Of a DNA stretch of 32,461 nt, positions 16,672 to 26,749 are shown one piece after another. Under the pieces are notes generated by a model, which made no database searches, had not been told where the DNA came from, and saw only the letters and a program-made list of their open reading frames with translations. The stretch is taken from NCBI RefSeq assembly GCF_004402595.1, contig NZ_SOFY01000026.1:1-32461 (forward strand), in the 5' to 3' direction. This DNA is from Cryobacterium shii (lineage in GTDB: Bacteria; Actinomycetota; Actinomycetes; Actinomycetales; Microbacteriaceae). The position numbers and the translations under genes were made by a program. Each line of letters starts with the position of its first letter. Position 1 is the stretch's first letter.

Positions 16672-16706
16672 GAGGCGCACGCCTCCTACTCCGCGGCGTG
16701 CGCCTC
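16672..16706 (-). terminator. 12-bp hairpin across the regulator stop codon
   Basis: GAGGCGCACGCC (16672-16683) and GGCGTGCGCCTC (16695-16706) are perfect inverted repeats with an 11-base loop that contains the TAG stop of the ScfR-like gene. The stem is long and GC-rich, but no T-run follows. The rest of the gap to the LuxR-type gene (16462-16671) shows nothing else clear. Confidence 0.55.
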
Positions 16707-18128
16707 CAGGAACTCGTACACCTCGGTGTCGTCGACGCCGGGAAAGGTTCCGCTGGGCAGCGGGGACAACACATGGGCGTGCAGGCGCGCGCTCGGCCAG
16801 GCCTTGCCGGCCCACCGGGACGACATGTCCGACGCCGGGCGCCGGCAGCAGGACTCGTCCGGGCAGCGGGAGACCGCGCGCTGCGTGGTCTCCCGGCCCC
16901 GGAACCACCTGGCCTGCGCAAACGGAACGCCGACGCTGATCGAGAACTCGCCGCCATCCATCGCCCCGGTCTGGGTCGCCGACCAGAAGGTGCCCACCGG
17001 GGTGTCGGTGTACTGGTAGAACTCGGTGGTGCGGTTGGTGTGGGTGAAAGCGCTGCGGGCGCTCCACTGCTTGCAGACGAACTGGCCCTCGATCGACCCG
17101 GTCACGTCGGCGGGCAGGGGGAGCCCGTCGTTCTCGTAGCCCTTCTGCAGGGCGCCGTCGCCCGTGACGCGCAGGAAGTGCAGGGGCATGTCCAGGTGTG
17201 AGGTGGCCAGGTTGGTCAGCCGCAGCGCGGCGGCCTCGTGGGTCACCCCGAACGCGTCCCGGAAATCCTCGACCGACAGCTCGCGCTCCCGCTTCGCGTG
17301 TGAGAGGAAGGCGACCGAGGCATCCTGCGGCATCAGGCAGGCGGCCGCGAAGTAGTTGATCTGCAGCCTCTGCCAGAGAAACTCGGCGTAGCTGTTCGGA
17401 CGTTCGTGCCCGAGCAGCCGGTGCCCCATCGCCTGCAGGGCCATCGAGCGCAGGCCGTGGCCGCCGGGGATGGAGGCCGGCGGCAGGTAGATCCGGCGGT
17501 TGACGAGGTCGGTGACCGACCGGGTCGAGCCCGGCAGGTCGTTGACGTAGATCAGGCTGAAGCCGAGCTGCTCGGCCATCACACTCACCTCGCGGTGGGT
17601 GAGGGCGCCAAAGACGTGACCGGATGCCCGCACCCGGTCCTCGGCGAGCTGCTCGATGTCGGGCATGTAGTTGTCCTGGTCGCGCATCCGCTCGCGCAGT
17701 TCCGTGTTCGCGCGACGGGCTTCCTCGGGTGTGGCGATGGCCTCGCTGGCCCGGCGGGCGAGTTCGCGGTGCAGGCCGAGCAGGGATTCGATCGCCGCCA
17801 GCGGCATCCCCTTCGTCACCTTCACCTGGGGCAGGCCGAGCGCCCCGTAGAGCGGGTTCTTCTGCGCGCGCGCCAGCTCGATCTCGAGGGCGGCCCGCGT
17901 GTTCGGCGCTTCAGTGTTCAGCAGATCGATGACCTGCACGTCGAGCGCCGTCGCCAGGGCCTGCAGGGTGGAGAGTTTGGGCTCCCGCCGACCGTTCTCG
18001 ATCAGTGAGAGCTGGCTGCCGGCCAGGCCGACGCGCTCGCCGAGCTGGTCGAGCGTGAACCCACGCTCAGACCGGTAGTGACGGATGCGGAGTCCCAGCG
18101 TGATCAGGTCTGATGAGCGTGTTGGCAT
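16686..18128 (-). CDS. XRE-type ScfR/RamB-like transcriptional regulator
   Basis: A 480-residue regulator. An N-terminal XRE helix-turn-helix (about residues 8-65: IRHYRSERGFTLDQLGERVG, then SQLSLIENGRREPKLSTLQ) is followed by a helical linker. An IrrE/ImmA-like domain comes next (about 180-330), with GHRLLGHERP in the place of the usual metal motif. The C-terminal domain contains clustered cysteines (SRCPDESCC). This order is that of short-chain acyl-CoA regulators such as RamB and PrpR. They control acetate, propionate and glyoxylate metabolism; a Cys cluster could bind a metal centre. It is divergent from PEP carboxykinase, consistent with control of gluconeogenesis from acetate or fatty acids. 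The ATG at 18128 has AAGGA directly against it and a -10-like TATCGT six bases upstream, so the mRNA may be leaderless. Specific effector is unknown. Confidence 0.9.
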   Translation of the reverse strand: MPTRSSDLITLGLRIRHYRSERGFTLDQLGERVGLAGSQLSLIENGRREPKLSTLQALATALDVQVIDLLNTEAPNTRAALEIELARAQKNPLYGALGLPQVKVTKGMPLAAIESLLGLHRELARRASEAIATPEEARRANTELRERMRDQDNYMPDIEQLAEDRVRASGHVFGALTHREVSVMAEQLGFSLIYVNDLPGSTRSVTDLVNRRIYLPPASIPGGHGLRSMALQAMGHRLLGHERPNSYAEFLWQRLQINYFAAACLMPQDASVAFLSHAKRERELSVEDFRDAFGVTHEAAALRLTNLATSHLDMPLHFLRVTGDGALQKGYENDGLPLPADVTGSIEGQFVCKQWSARSAFTHTNRTTEFYQYTDTPVGTFWSATQTGAMDGGEFSISVGVPFAQARWFRGRETTQRAVSRCPDESCCRRPASDMSSRWAGKAWPSARLHAHVLSPLPSGTFPGVDDTEVYEFLEAHAAE

Positions 18129-18164
18129 TCCTTAACGATAGTGAAAGAATCGCGTTTCTTAACG
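18128..18164. promoter_or_regulatory. candidate operator between the regulator and pckG
   Basis: A near-perfect 16-bp palindrome AAGAATCGCGTTTCTT (18145-18160, one mismatched pair) lies between direct repeats ttccttaacg (18128-18137) and tttcttaacg (18155-18164). On the minus strand TATCGT (18135-18140) is a likely -10 box for the regulator, with the palindrome in the spacer upstream of it. A protein bound here could block its own gene and act on pckG. The site does not match the published RamB box, so the binder is inferred from position. Confidence 0.5.
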
Positions 18165-18284
18165 CTGCTATCTCCGCAGCGGCTGCGATTCATGCCGCAT
18201 TGTTGATTCAGAGGGCGAAGTTACTTGCCCAAATCGACTTCACACCGCTGGTGTCACGCCGGATCGACCACGAAAGGCCAGGAG

Positions 18285-20138
18285 ATGACCATCGCGAATT
18301 CCCACGTACAGACCGGCGGAGGCGAGTCCAGCAAAGCTGCCGGGACCACCGATCCCAACCTTCAGGCCTGGGTCGACGAGATCGCCCGCCTGACCCAGCC
18401 CGACGCCATCGTCTGGTGCGACGGCTCGCTTCGCGAGGCCGACGTCCTGGCGAAGCAGCTCGTCACCGAGGGCAAGCTCATCCACCTGAACCCCGAGTGG
18501 CGTCCGAACAGCTACCTGGCCCGCACGAGCCCGTCGGACGTGGCGCGCGTCGAAGACCGCACCTTCATCTGCTCGGTCGACCCCGACGACGCCGGCCCCA
18601 CCAACAACTGGGCCGACCCGGACGCGATGCGCGGCGAGCTGCAGGGCGTCTTCGCCGGCAGCATGCGCGGCCGCACCATGTACGTCGTCCCGTTCTCGAT
18701 GGGCCCGCTCGGCGGCCCCATCTCCCAGCTCGGCGTCGAGGTCACCGACTCTCCCTACGTCGTGCTGAACATGGGCATCATGACCCGAATGGGCCAAAAG
18801 GTGCTGCACATGATCGAGGCCGGAGCCCCCTGGGTGCACACCGTGCACAGTGTCGGCTACCCGCTGGTCGACGCCGAGGGTCGCCGCCGCGAAGACACCA
18901 CCTGGCCCTGCAACGACACCAAGTACGTCGTGCAGTTCCCGGAGACCCGTGAGGTGTGGTCGTTCGGTTCGGGCTACGGCGGCAACGCGCTGCTCTCGAA
19001 AAAGTCGTTCGCGCTGCGGATCGCATCCGTGATGGCCCGCGACGAGGGCTGGCTGGCCGAGCACATGCTGCTGATCAAGGTCACGTCGCCGGAAGGAGGC
19101 GTGTCCCATCTGGCCGCGGCCTTTCCGTCCGCCTGTGGCAAGACCAACCTCGCCATGCTCCGCCCGACGATTCCGGGCTGGAAGGTCGAGACCATCGGCG
19201 ACGACATCGCGTGGCTGCGCCCCGGCCCCGACGGCCGCCTGTACGCGATCAACCCGGAGGCCGGCTTCTTCGGCGTCGCGCCCGGCACCGGCGAGGTCAC
19301 CAACCCCACGGCCGTGGCCACGGTCTGGGGCAACACCATCTTCACGAACGTCGCCCTGCGCGACGACGGCGACGTCTGGTGGGAGGGTCTGACCGAGACC
19401 ACCCCCAGCCACCTGATCGACTGGGAAGGCAACGACTGGACCCCAGCGTCCGGCCGCCCCGCCGCGCACCCCAACTCCCGGTTCACCGTCGCCGCCGCGC
19501 AGTGCCCGTCCATCGCCGACAACTGGGAGGCGTTCGGCGGCGTGCCCATCGACGCCGTCCTCTTCGGCGGCCGCCGGGCGACGAACGTGCCGCTGGTGGC
19601 CCAGGCCCGCTCCTGGAAGCACGGCGTGTTCATGGGCGCGACCATCTCCTCGGAGAAGACCGCGGCCGCAGAGGGAACCGTGGGCGAGCTGCGCCGCGAC
19701 CCGTTCGCGATGCTCCCGTTCTGCGGGTACAACATGGCCGACTACTGGGCGCACTGGCTGAAGGTCGGCAAGGGGCTGGGCAGCAAGGCACCGGAGATCT
19801 TTCAGGTGAACTGGTTCCGCAAGGGCCCCGACGGCAGCTTCCTGTGGCCCGGTTTTGGTGAGAACTCTCGCGTGATCGAGTGGATCGTTCGCCGGATCGA
19901 GGGCTTCGCGGATGCCCAGGACACCCCGATCGGCTACCTCCCGCTCGAGGGCGGACTCGACCTCAAGGGCCTGGACCTGTCTCCGACCGAGGTGGAGCAG
20001 CTCTTCCACATCGACAACACGTCGTGGCTGGCCGAGTGTGACCTCACCGAGGAGTATTTTGCCAAGTTCGGCGACCGCGTGCCGCCGGCTCTCCTGGCCG
20101 AGCTGGCCAGCGTGCGCTACAACCTACGCAAGGCGTAG
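18285..20138 (+). CDS. pckG: phosphoenolpyruvate carboxykinase (GTP)
   Basis: A 617-residue GTP-dependent PEP carboxykinase that converts oxaloacetate and GTP to phosphoenolpyruvate, GDP and CO2, the entry to gluconeogenesis. The nucleotide-binding motif [12 protein letters not shown] contains the reactive Cys284 followed by GKT, and other family stretches such as [22 protein letters not shown] and QVNWFRK are present. Length is normal for the family. The ATG at 18285 is preferred. GAAAGG lies seven bases upstream, and the longer frame from 18225 adds 20 residues unlike the family. The divergent ScfR/RamB-like regulator and the palindrome in the shared 156-bp gap suggest local control. A family 2 repeat element begins 33 bases after the stop. 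Confidence 0.97.
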   Translation: MTIANSHVQTGGGESSKAAGTTDPNLQAWVDEIARLTQPDAIVWCDGSLREADVLAKQLVTEGKLIHLNPEWRPNSYLARTSPSDVARVEDRTFICSVDPDDAGPTNNWADPDAMRGELQGVFAGSMRGRTMYVVPFSMGPLGGPISQLGVEVTDSPYVVLNMGIMTRMGQKVLHMIEAGAPWVHTVHSVGYPLVDAEGRRREDTTWPCNDTKYVVQFPETREVWSFGSGYGGNALLSKKSFALRIASVMARDEGWLAEHMLLIKVTSPEGGVSHLAAAFPSACGKTNLAMLRPTIPGWKVETIGDDIAWLRPGPDGRLYAINPEAGFFGVAPGTGEVTNPTAVATVWGNTIFTNVALRDDGDVWWEGLTETTPSHLIDWEGNDWTPASGRPAAHPNSRFTVAAAQCPSIADNWEAFGGVPIDAVLFGGRRATNVPLVAQARSWKHGVFMGATISSEKTAAAEGTVGELRRDPFAMLPFCGYNMADYWAHWLKVGKGLGSKAPEIFQVNWFRKGPDGSFLWPGFGENSRVIEWIVRRIEGFADAQDTPIGYLPLEGGLDLKGLDLSPTEVEQLFHIDNTSWLAECDLTEEYFAKFGDRVPPALLAELASVRYNLRKA

Positions 20139-20170
20139 CACCGCGGCCTCGCGGCCTCCGAGGCGATCGC

Positions 20171-20258
20171 CCAACGAATTCGACGGAGATTTGGCGCTAA
20201 AAAGCCGGTTTGGCTGGTCTGAACCGCTTCAGAACCGAAAATCTCCGTCGAATTGGTT
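20171..20258. repeat. inverted-repeat element family 2, copy 1
   Basis: An 88-bp element. The left end caacgaattcgacggagatt and the reverse complement of the right end, aaccaattcgacggagattt, agree at nearly every base. The interior contains gctaaaaagccggttt and ctgaaccgc. Reading copy 2 (23457-23540) on the opposite strand gives the same interior pattern, so the two copies are inverted relative to each other. The long stem would form a strong hairpin just after pckG. Confidence 0.8.
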
Positions 20259-20302
20259 CTCGGGGCGGCGAAAAGGTTTGGGTGCCGGGCGGGGGACGGT
20301 CG

Positions 20303-20308
20303 TAAAAT
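20303..20308 (+). promoter_or_regulatory. candidate -10 box for the mannosidase gene
   Basis: TAAAAT lies 43 bases before the ATG at 20352, in otherwise very GC-rich DNA and 44 bases after the family 2 element. No good -35 box is seen at 16-18 bp; a TTGGGT occurs with a 19-bp spacer. Confidence 0.4.
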
Positions 20309-20351
20309 GCTGCCAGTCGGGCGGGGTCCCGGCGGGAAGTCGCAGGTTCCC

Positions 20352-23300
20352 ATGCATGACGACGGCGCGCTCGTGGAGAAACGCATCGACCGGTTCGTTC
20401 GGGAGCGGCTGCGCCCGGCGGTGCACCGGGCATCCGTGCCGCTGCGGGTCGACGCCTGGTCGGTGACGGATGCCCCGGTGCCCTTCAGCGAGGCCGTGCG
20501 CCAGTCCTACACGGCGTTCGGCACGGGCCGGGCCTGGGGCCGGCCGTGGGGCACGACCTGGTTCCACGTGACGGGGACGGTGCCCGCCGAGTGGGCGGGG
20601 GAGGCCGGCACCCGCGTCGAACTCGTCGTCGACCTCGGGTTCAGCCGGGCGACGCCCGGGTTCCAGGCGGAGGGGCTGGTCTGGACCCCGGACGGGATCA
20701 TCCTCAAGGCGGTCGAACCGCGAAACCGCAGCGTGCCGCTCCGGGCCCGGCCCGGCGGACAGGTCGACCTGTACATCGAGGCGGCCGCCAACCCGGACGT
20801 CACCTCCGGGTTCACGTTCGTGGCCACCGACCAGGGCGACCCGGCCACGGCCGGGACCGATCAGATCTACCGGCTGAAGCGGGTGGACCTCGCCCTCCGG
20901 GATGAGGCCGTGTGGCAACTCTCCCAGGACTTCTGGACCCTGACCGGGCTGATGCGGGAGCTGCCGGTCGGGCTGGCCCGGCGGGCGGAGATCCGGCGGG
21001 CGCTCGAGAGCTGTATCGACGCGATGGACCCCGACGACGTGGCCGGCACCGCCGGACTCGGCCGGGCCGCCCTCGCCGCGGTGCTCGCCCGCCCCGCGAA
21101 CGCCAGCGCGCACCGGCTGCACGCGGTGGGGCATGTGCACATCGACAGCGCCTGGCTCTGGCCGGTTCGGGAGACGGTGCGGAAGGTGGCCCGCACGTTC
21201 TCGAACGTGCTGTCCCTGATGGAGGAGAATCCGGATTTCGCGTTCGCCGCCTCATCCGCCCAGCAATACGCCTGGCTCAAGGAGCACTACCCCGAATTGT
21301 TCGCCCGCGTGAAGGCGCAGGTCGCGGCCGGCCGGTTCGTGCCCGTCGGCGGGATGTGGGTGGAGTCGGACACGAACATGCCCGGCGGGGAGGCGCTGGC
21401 GCGGCAGTTCGTGGCCGGGAAGCGCTTCTTCATCGAGGAATTCGGGGTGGAACCGCTCGAGGTTTGGCTGCCGGACTCGTTCGGCTATTCGGCCGCGCTG
21501 CCGCAGATCATGGTGGCAGCCGGGTCCCGCTGGTTCCTGACCCAGAAGACGTCCTGGAACGAGACCAACTTGATGCCGCACCACACCTTCCGCTGGGAAG
21601 GGATCGACGGCACGCAGATCTTCACCCACTTTCCGCCGGTGGACACCTACAACGCGCAGCTGTCGGGGGAGGAACTGGCCCGGGCCGAGCGCCAGTACGC
21701 CGAAAAGGGCGCGGCCAACACCTCGCTCGTGCCGTTCGGCTGGGGCGACGGGGGAGGCGGTCCGACCGAGGAGATGATCGCCGCCGCCCGCCGCACCGCG
21801 TCGCTGGGGGGTTCGCCCACGGTAGAGCTGTCGACACCGCGGCGCTTCTTCGAGGCGGCCGAGGCGGAGTACCCCGAGCCGCCGGTCTGGTCGGGGGAGC
21901 TCTACCTCGAGTTCCACCGCGGCACGTACACCTCGCAGGCCCGCACCAAGCGCGGCAACTGCCGCAGCGAGCACCTGCTGCGGGAGGCGGAGCTGTGGGC
22001 GTGCGCGGCATCCGTCTCGTCGGGCGCCGAGTACCCGTACGACGCGCTCGAGCAGGCCTGGCAGACCGTGCTGTTGCAGCAGTTCCACGACATCCTGCCG
22101 GGCTCGTCGATCGCGTGGGTGCACCAGGAGGCGGAGCGCAACTACGCCGCCGTCGCGGATGCCCTCACCACCCTGATCGAGGTGTCGGCGCGGCAGATGT
22201 GCGGGGCCGGTGACGGCGCGGTCACGCTCAACGCCGGGCCATATTCCGTCGGAGGCATATCGGGGCTGGGGGTGGCGAGGCGACCGAGACGGATGCCGTC
22301 AGCACCCCGCCGGCACCCCGCGCCACGGTGCGCCGCTCGCCCGCCGGCCTCGTGCTCGACAACGGCCTCGTGGCCGTCACGATCGACGCTGACGGGCTCT
22401 TCTCCTCCGTGGTCGACCTCGCCGCGGCCCGGGAGCTGATGCCCCGCGGCGCGCGCGGCAACCTGCTCCAGCTGCACCGGGACACCCCCACCCAGTGGGA
22501 CGCCTGGGACATCGACGAGCACTACAAGCGCAACACGGTGGACCTCAGCGCGGCCGAGTCCGTGGAGGTGTTCGCCGATGCGCCTGAGCAAGTCAGCGTT
22601 CGGGTCACGCGCACCTTCGGCTCCTCCCGCCTGGTGGAGCGGATCACCCTCGCGGCCGGGTCGCCGGCGATCGACCTGCACCTCGAGATCGACTGGCACG
22701 AGAAGCAGAAGCTGCTGAAACTGGCGTTCCCGCTGGATCTGCACGCCGACCGGGCGGCATCCGAGATTCAGTTCGGTCACGTGTTCCGGGCCACGCACAC
22801 CAACACGTCCTGGGACGCCGCCCGCTTCGAGACGGTCGCCCACCGTTGGGTGCACGTGGGCGAGCCCGGCTACGGGGTGGCCGTGGCCAACGACTCGACC
22901 TACGGCCACGACATCGGCCGGTCGACCGGCCCGGACGGCCGCACCCGGACGACCGTGCGGCTGTCGCTGCTGCGCGCGGAGGTGTTCCCGGACCCCGCCG
23001 CCGACCAGGGGCGCCACGAACTGCGGGTGTCGCTGCGGGTGGGCGCCGGCATCCCCGAGGCGGTCGCGGAGGGCTACCGGCTCAACCGGCCGCTGCGCAC
23101 GGTGGACGGGGTGAGTGCCGCCCGCGTGGAACATCTGATCGAGGTCGACAACCCGGCGGTGGTGGTCGAGGCGGTCAAGCTGGCCGAGGACCGCAGCGGG
23201 GATCTGATCGTGCGGCTCTACGAGGCGCACGGGTCGCGGGCGCGGGCGCGGGTCATCCGTCATTTCGAGGCGACGGATGTGACCGAAACCGATCTCCTGG

Positions 23301-23407
23301 AACGCCCCCTGGCCGCCGGCGCCGCCACGCTCTCGGCGGACGGTCCCGCGCTGGCCCTCGAGCTGCGTCCCTTCCAGCTGGTCACCCTGCGCTTCGCCCG
23401 CCCGTAG
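20352..23407 (+). pseudogene. GH38 alpha-mannosidase, one-base frameshift
   Basis: The two halves of a glycoside hydrolase family 38 alpha-mannosidase lie in different frames. The N-terminal part starts at ATG 20352 (MHDDGALVEKRIDRF, a usual start for actinobacterial members). It carries the zinc site HVHIDSAWLWP, the nucleophile Asp in WLPDSFGYS and the His of QQFHDILPGSS. This frame stays family-like to about 22267 (GGISGLG), then reads on meaninglessly to 22439. The C-terminal beta domains (RRSPAGLVLDNGLVAVTID onward) run in another frame to 23407. One extra G in the run at 22268-22272 would join them into a 1018-residue protein, the normal family size. The break could be a real recent mutation or a sequencing error. 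Catalytic residues are all before it. Substrate would be alpha-mannosides; no signal peptide is seen. Confidence 0.88.
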
Positions 23408-23456
23408 GCGCCCGCTCGTTCATTGGCCAGCCGAACCGGACCCGGCCGCCCGGCTG

Positions 23457-23540
23457 ACCAATTCGACGGAGATTTTGGCCGAATCGGGCGTTTCAGGCCC
23501 GAAACCGGCGTTCTAGAGCAAAATCTCCGTCGAATTGGTT
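23457..23540. repeat. inverted-repeat element family 2, copy 2
   Basis: An 84-bp element. The left end accaattcgacggagatttt and the reverse complement of the right end, aaccaattcgacggagattt, match almost perfectly. On the minus strand the interior reads gctctagaacgccggttt then cctgaaacgc, matching copy 1 in inverted orientation. It fills the gap between the mannosidase gene and the convergent exporter gene, where its stem could end transcription from both sides. Confidence 0.8.
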
Positions 23541-23580
23541 CAGGCCATTCGTACGGGCCGAGTCCCGAGACCAGGGGGCG

Positions 23581-25764
23581 CTAGACGAGCAGCTGGTGCT
23601 TGGCCAGCTCGCGGTAGAGCGGAGTGGACGCCACCAGCTCGGAGTGCGTGCCGGTGCCGATGACCTGGCCGTGGTCGAGCACCACGATCTGGTCGGAATC
23701 GACCACGGTCGACAGGCGGTGCGCGATCACGATCAGGGTGCGGTCGACGGCGACCGCGTCGATCGCGGCCCGCATCTTCTGCTCGTTGACGCCGTCGAGG
23801 CTCGAGGTGGACTCGTCCAGCAGCAGGATCGGCGGGGCCGCCAGCAGCGCCCGGGCGATCGCGAGCCGCTGGCGTTCGCCGCCGGAGAGCATGACGCCGG
23901 ACTCGCCGACCGCAGCGTTTAGGCCGGCGGGGTCACGGTCGAGCACCTCGGTCAGGTTCACCGCGTGCAGCACCGCGATGCACTCCTCGTCGGTCGCGTC
24001 CGGCGTCGACAGGGTGAGGTTGTCCCGCAGCGAACCGGCCAGCACGGGCGCGTCCTGCTCGACATAACCGATCTGGGAGCGGAGCGCGGCGCGGTCGAGG
24101 GTACGGATGTCCAGACCGCCCAGGCGCACGACCCCGGCGGTCGGATCGTAGAAGCGCTCGATCAGGGCCAGGATCGTGCTCTTCCCGGCGCCGGACGGGC
24201 CGACCAGCGCGGTGCGCAGTCCGCGCGGGGCGCTGAACGACACGCCGCGGAGGACCGGGCGGGGTTCGCCGGCGGCCTCGGCGTCGGCGCGCTCGGCCGC
24301 CCGTTCCGCGGCCCCGCGCTCCGGGGACTCGCGATCCGCCGCGTCCAGATCGGCGTCGATCAGGTCGGGTTCGGCCAGGACCTCCTCGAACACGGCGGGC
24401 ACGACGATGGCGGCCTCGAGAATGGGCGGCACGACGAACCCGGGCTCCGAAGCCGAAGATTCAGAACCAGAGTCAGCACCTGATTCAGCACCAGCAGGCG
24501 CAGTACCGGCGCCAGACGCCGCATCCGCCGACTCCGGAGCCGCGACCGCATACCCGAAGTGCACGTTCTCGAACGAGATCGCCGGCGCATCCGGCCGCAC
24601 CGATTCGTTCGCGGCGCCGACCGTCATGGCCAGCGGCGCGATGTCGCGGTCGAACTGGTCCTCGGCGGGCAGGTCGATGATCTCCTGGATCCGGCCCAGT
24701 GCGCCGAGCGCCGCGTTCACCGAGGTGATGGCCCCGAACGCCTGGCCGAGCGGCACGATCATCAGGAACAGGAACAGGATGAACGCGATCAGGTTCGCGA
24801 TCGTGATCGCGCCGCTGGCGACGCGGAAACCGCCGACGCCCAGCACGACCAGAAAGGACACCTGCATCGCGATGCCCGCGATCGGCACGACCAGCGCCGA
24901 GATCTTGGCGACCTGGATGCCCATCCGCCAGGCTCCCTTGGCGTCTTCTTCGACGGCCGCGACCTCCCGGTCGGTGGCGTTGGAGGCGCGCACGGTGCGC
25001 ACGGCGCTGATGGCGCGCTCGACACTGGCGGCCAGGTCGCCGACCTTGGCCTGGGCGGCGAGGCTGGCGGTACGGATGCGCTGCGACAGCAGTGTGACGG
25101 CGACCACCGACACGGCGATCACGAGCACGGTCAGTCCGAGCAGCACCGGGTCGATCACGAGCATCGCGATCAGGGCACCGACGAAAGTGAGCGACCCGCC
25201 GATCGCTTCGACGAGGCCCTGGGTGAGCACGGCCCGCAGCAGGGTGGTGTCCGAGCCGACCCGGGACACCAGGTCCCCGGTGCGGCGGGTGTCGAATTCG
25301 CTGATCGGGAGGCGCAGCATCCGGCCGATCAGTTTGCGGCGGCTGGAGAGCACGACCCCCTCGCCGGTGCGCTGCAGCAGATAGTGCTGGTAGCCGCTGA
25401 TCAGGCCGGAGACGATCACGAGCGCGATCAGCGCCCAGACCAGGCCATCCAGCGGCTGGCTCTTCTGCACGGTGGTGATGACCTGGCTGACCAGAAGCGG
25501 CTGGGCGAGACTGGCGAGCGCGCCGAGGATGCTCAGGACGATCACGAAGCCGAGCACCTTCTTGTGCTCGAGCAGGTAGGGGAGCAGCTGGCTGAACTTC
25601 GCGCGCGGCCCGCTCGTGTCGCCGCGGCGCCCCATCCGGCCGATGCGCCCGCGGGCGGCCGGGGCAGCGGCCGGGGCGGCAGGCCGGGCGGCGGGCCGGG
25701 CGGCGGGCGGGGCGGATGCCTCGCGGGTCGAAGAGGACGGGGGGTTCGTGTTCGGGGTGCTCAC
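23581..25764 (-). CDS. ABC exporter (TMD-NBD fusion) with long NBD insert
   Basis: A 727-residue half-exporter of the multidrug/lipid type that should work as a dimer. A Pro-Ala-Arg-rich N-tail (residues 1-50) precedes six transmembrane helices (about 65-345). The nucleotide-binding domain has the A-loop tyrosine (FGY, Tyr405), Walker A GPSGAGKST, the Q-loop in YVEQD, signature LSGGERQR, Walker B ILLLDESTSSLD and the H-loop IAHRL. About 95 residues of acidic, Ala-rich sequence are inserted between the A-loop and PVLRGVSF at residue 503, where normal members have only a few. Typical length is about 600, so tail and insert explain the excess. The substrate is unknown. The GTG at 25764 has a -10-like TAAGCT six bases upstream. 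It is divergent from the ABC-2 exporter operon. Confidence 0.92.
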   Translation of the reverse strand: MSTPNTNPPSSSTREASAPPAARPAARPAAPAAAPAARGRIGRMGRRGDTSGPRAKFSQLLPYLLEHKKVLGFVIVLSILGALASLAQPLLVSQVITTVQKSQPLDGLVWALIALVIVSGLISGYQHYLLQRTGEGVVLSSRRKLIGRMLRLPISEFDTRRTGDLVSRVGSDTTLLRAVLTQGLVEAIGGSLTFVGALIAMLVIDPVLLGLTVLVIAVSVVAVTLLSQRIRTASLAAQAKVGDLAASVERAISAVRTVRASNATDREVAAVEEDAKGAWRMGIQVAKISALVVPIAGIAMQVSFLVVLGVGGFRVASGAITIANLIAFILFLFLMIVPLGQAFGAITSVNAALGALGRIQEIIDLPAEDQFDRDIAPLAMTVGAANESVRPDAPAISFENVHFGYAVAAPESADAASGAGTAPAGAESGADSGSESSASEPGFVVPPILEAAIVVPAVFEEVLAEPDLIDADLDAADRESPERGAAERAAERADAEAAGEPRPVLRGVSFSAPRGLRTALVGPSGAGKSTILALIERFYDPTAGVVRLGGLDIRTLDRAALRSQIGYVEQDAPVLAGSLRDNLTLSTPDATDEECIAVLHAVNLTEVLDRDPAGLNAAVGESGVMLSGGERQRLAIARALLAAPPILLLDESTSSLDGVNEQKMRAAIDAVAVDRTLIVIAHRLSTVVDSDQIVVLDHGQVIGTGTHSELVASTPLYRELAKHQLLV

Positions 25765-25770
25765 CAGTTG

Positions 25771-25776
25771 AGCTTA
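25771..25776 (-). promoter_or_regulatory. candidate -10 box, leaderless type
   Basis: On the minus strand TAAGCT ends six bases before the GTG at 25764, the same spacing as at 85-90, 1114-1119 and 18135-18140. No ribosome binding site is seen. Confidence 0.35.
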
Positions 25777-25822
25777 ACCGCATCCCGCGCGGCGTCGGTC
25801 GCCCGGTCTACAGTGGGGAACT

Positions 25823-26745
<923 letters not shown>

Positions 26746-26749
<4 letters not shown>

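Noticed and set aside
18240..20009. 589-residue open frame antisense to pckG
   Set aside because: Shadow frame: pckG is unambiguous and the antisense product shows no domain.
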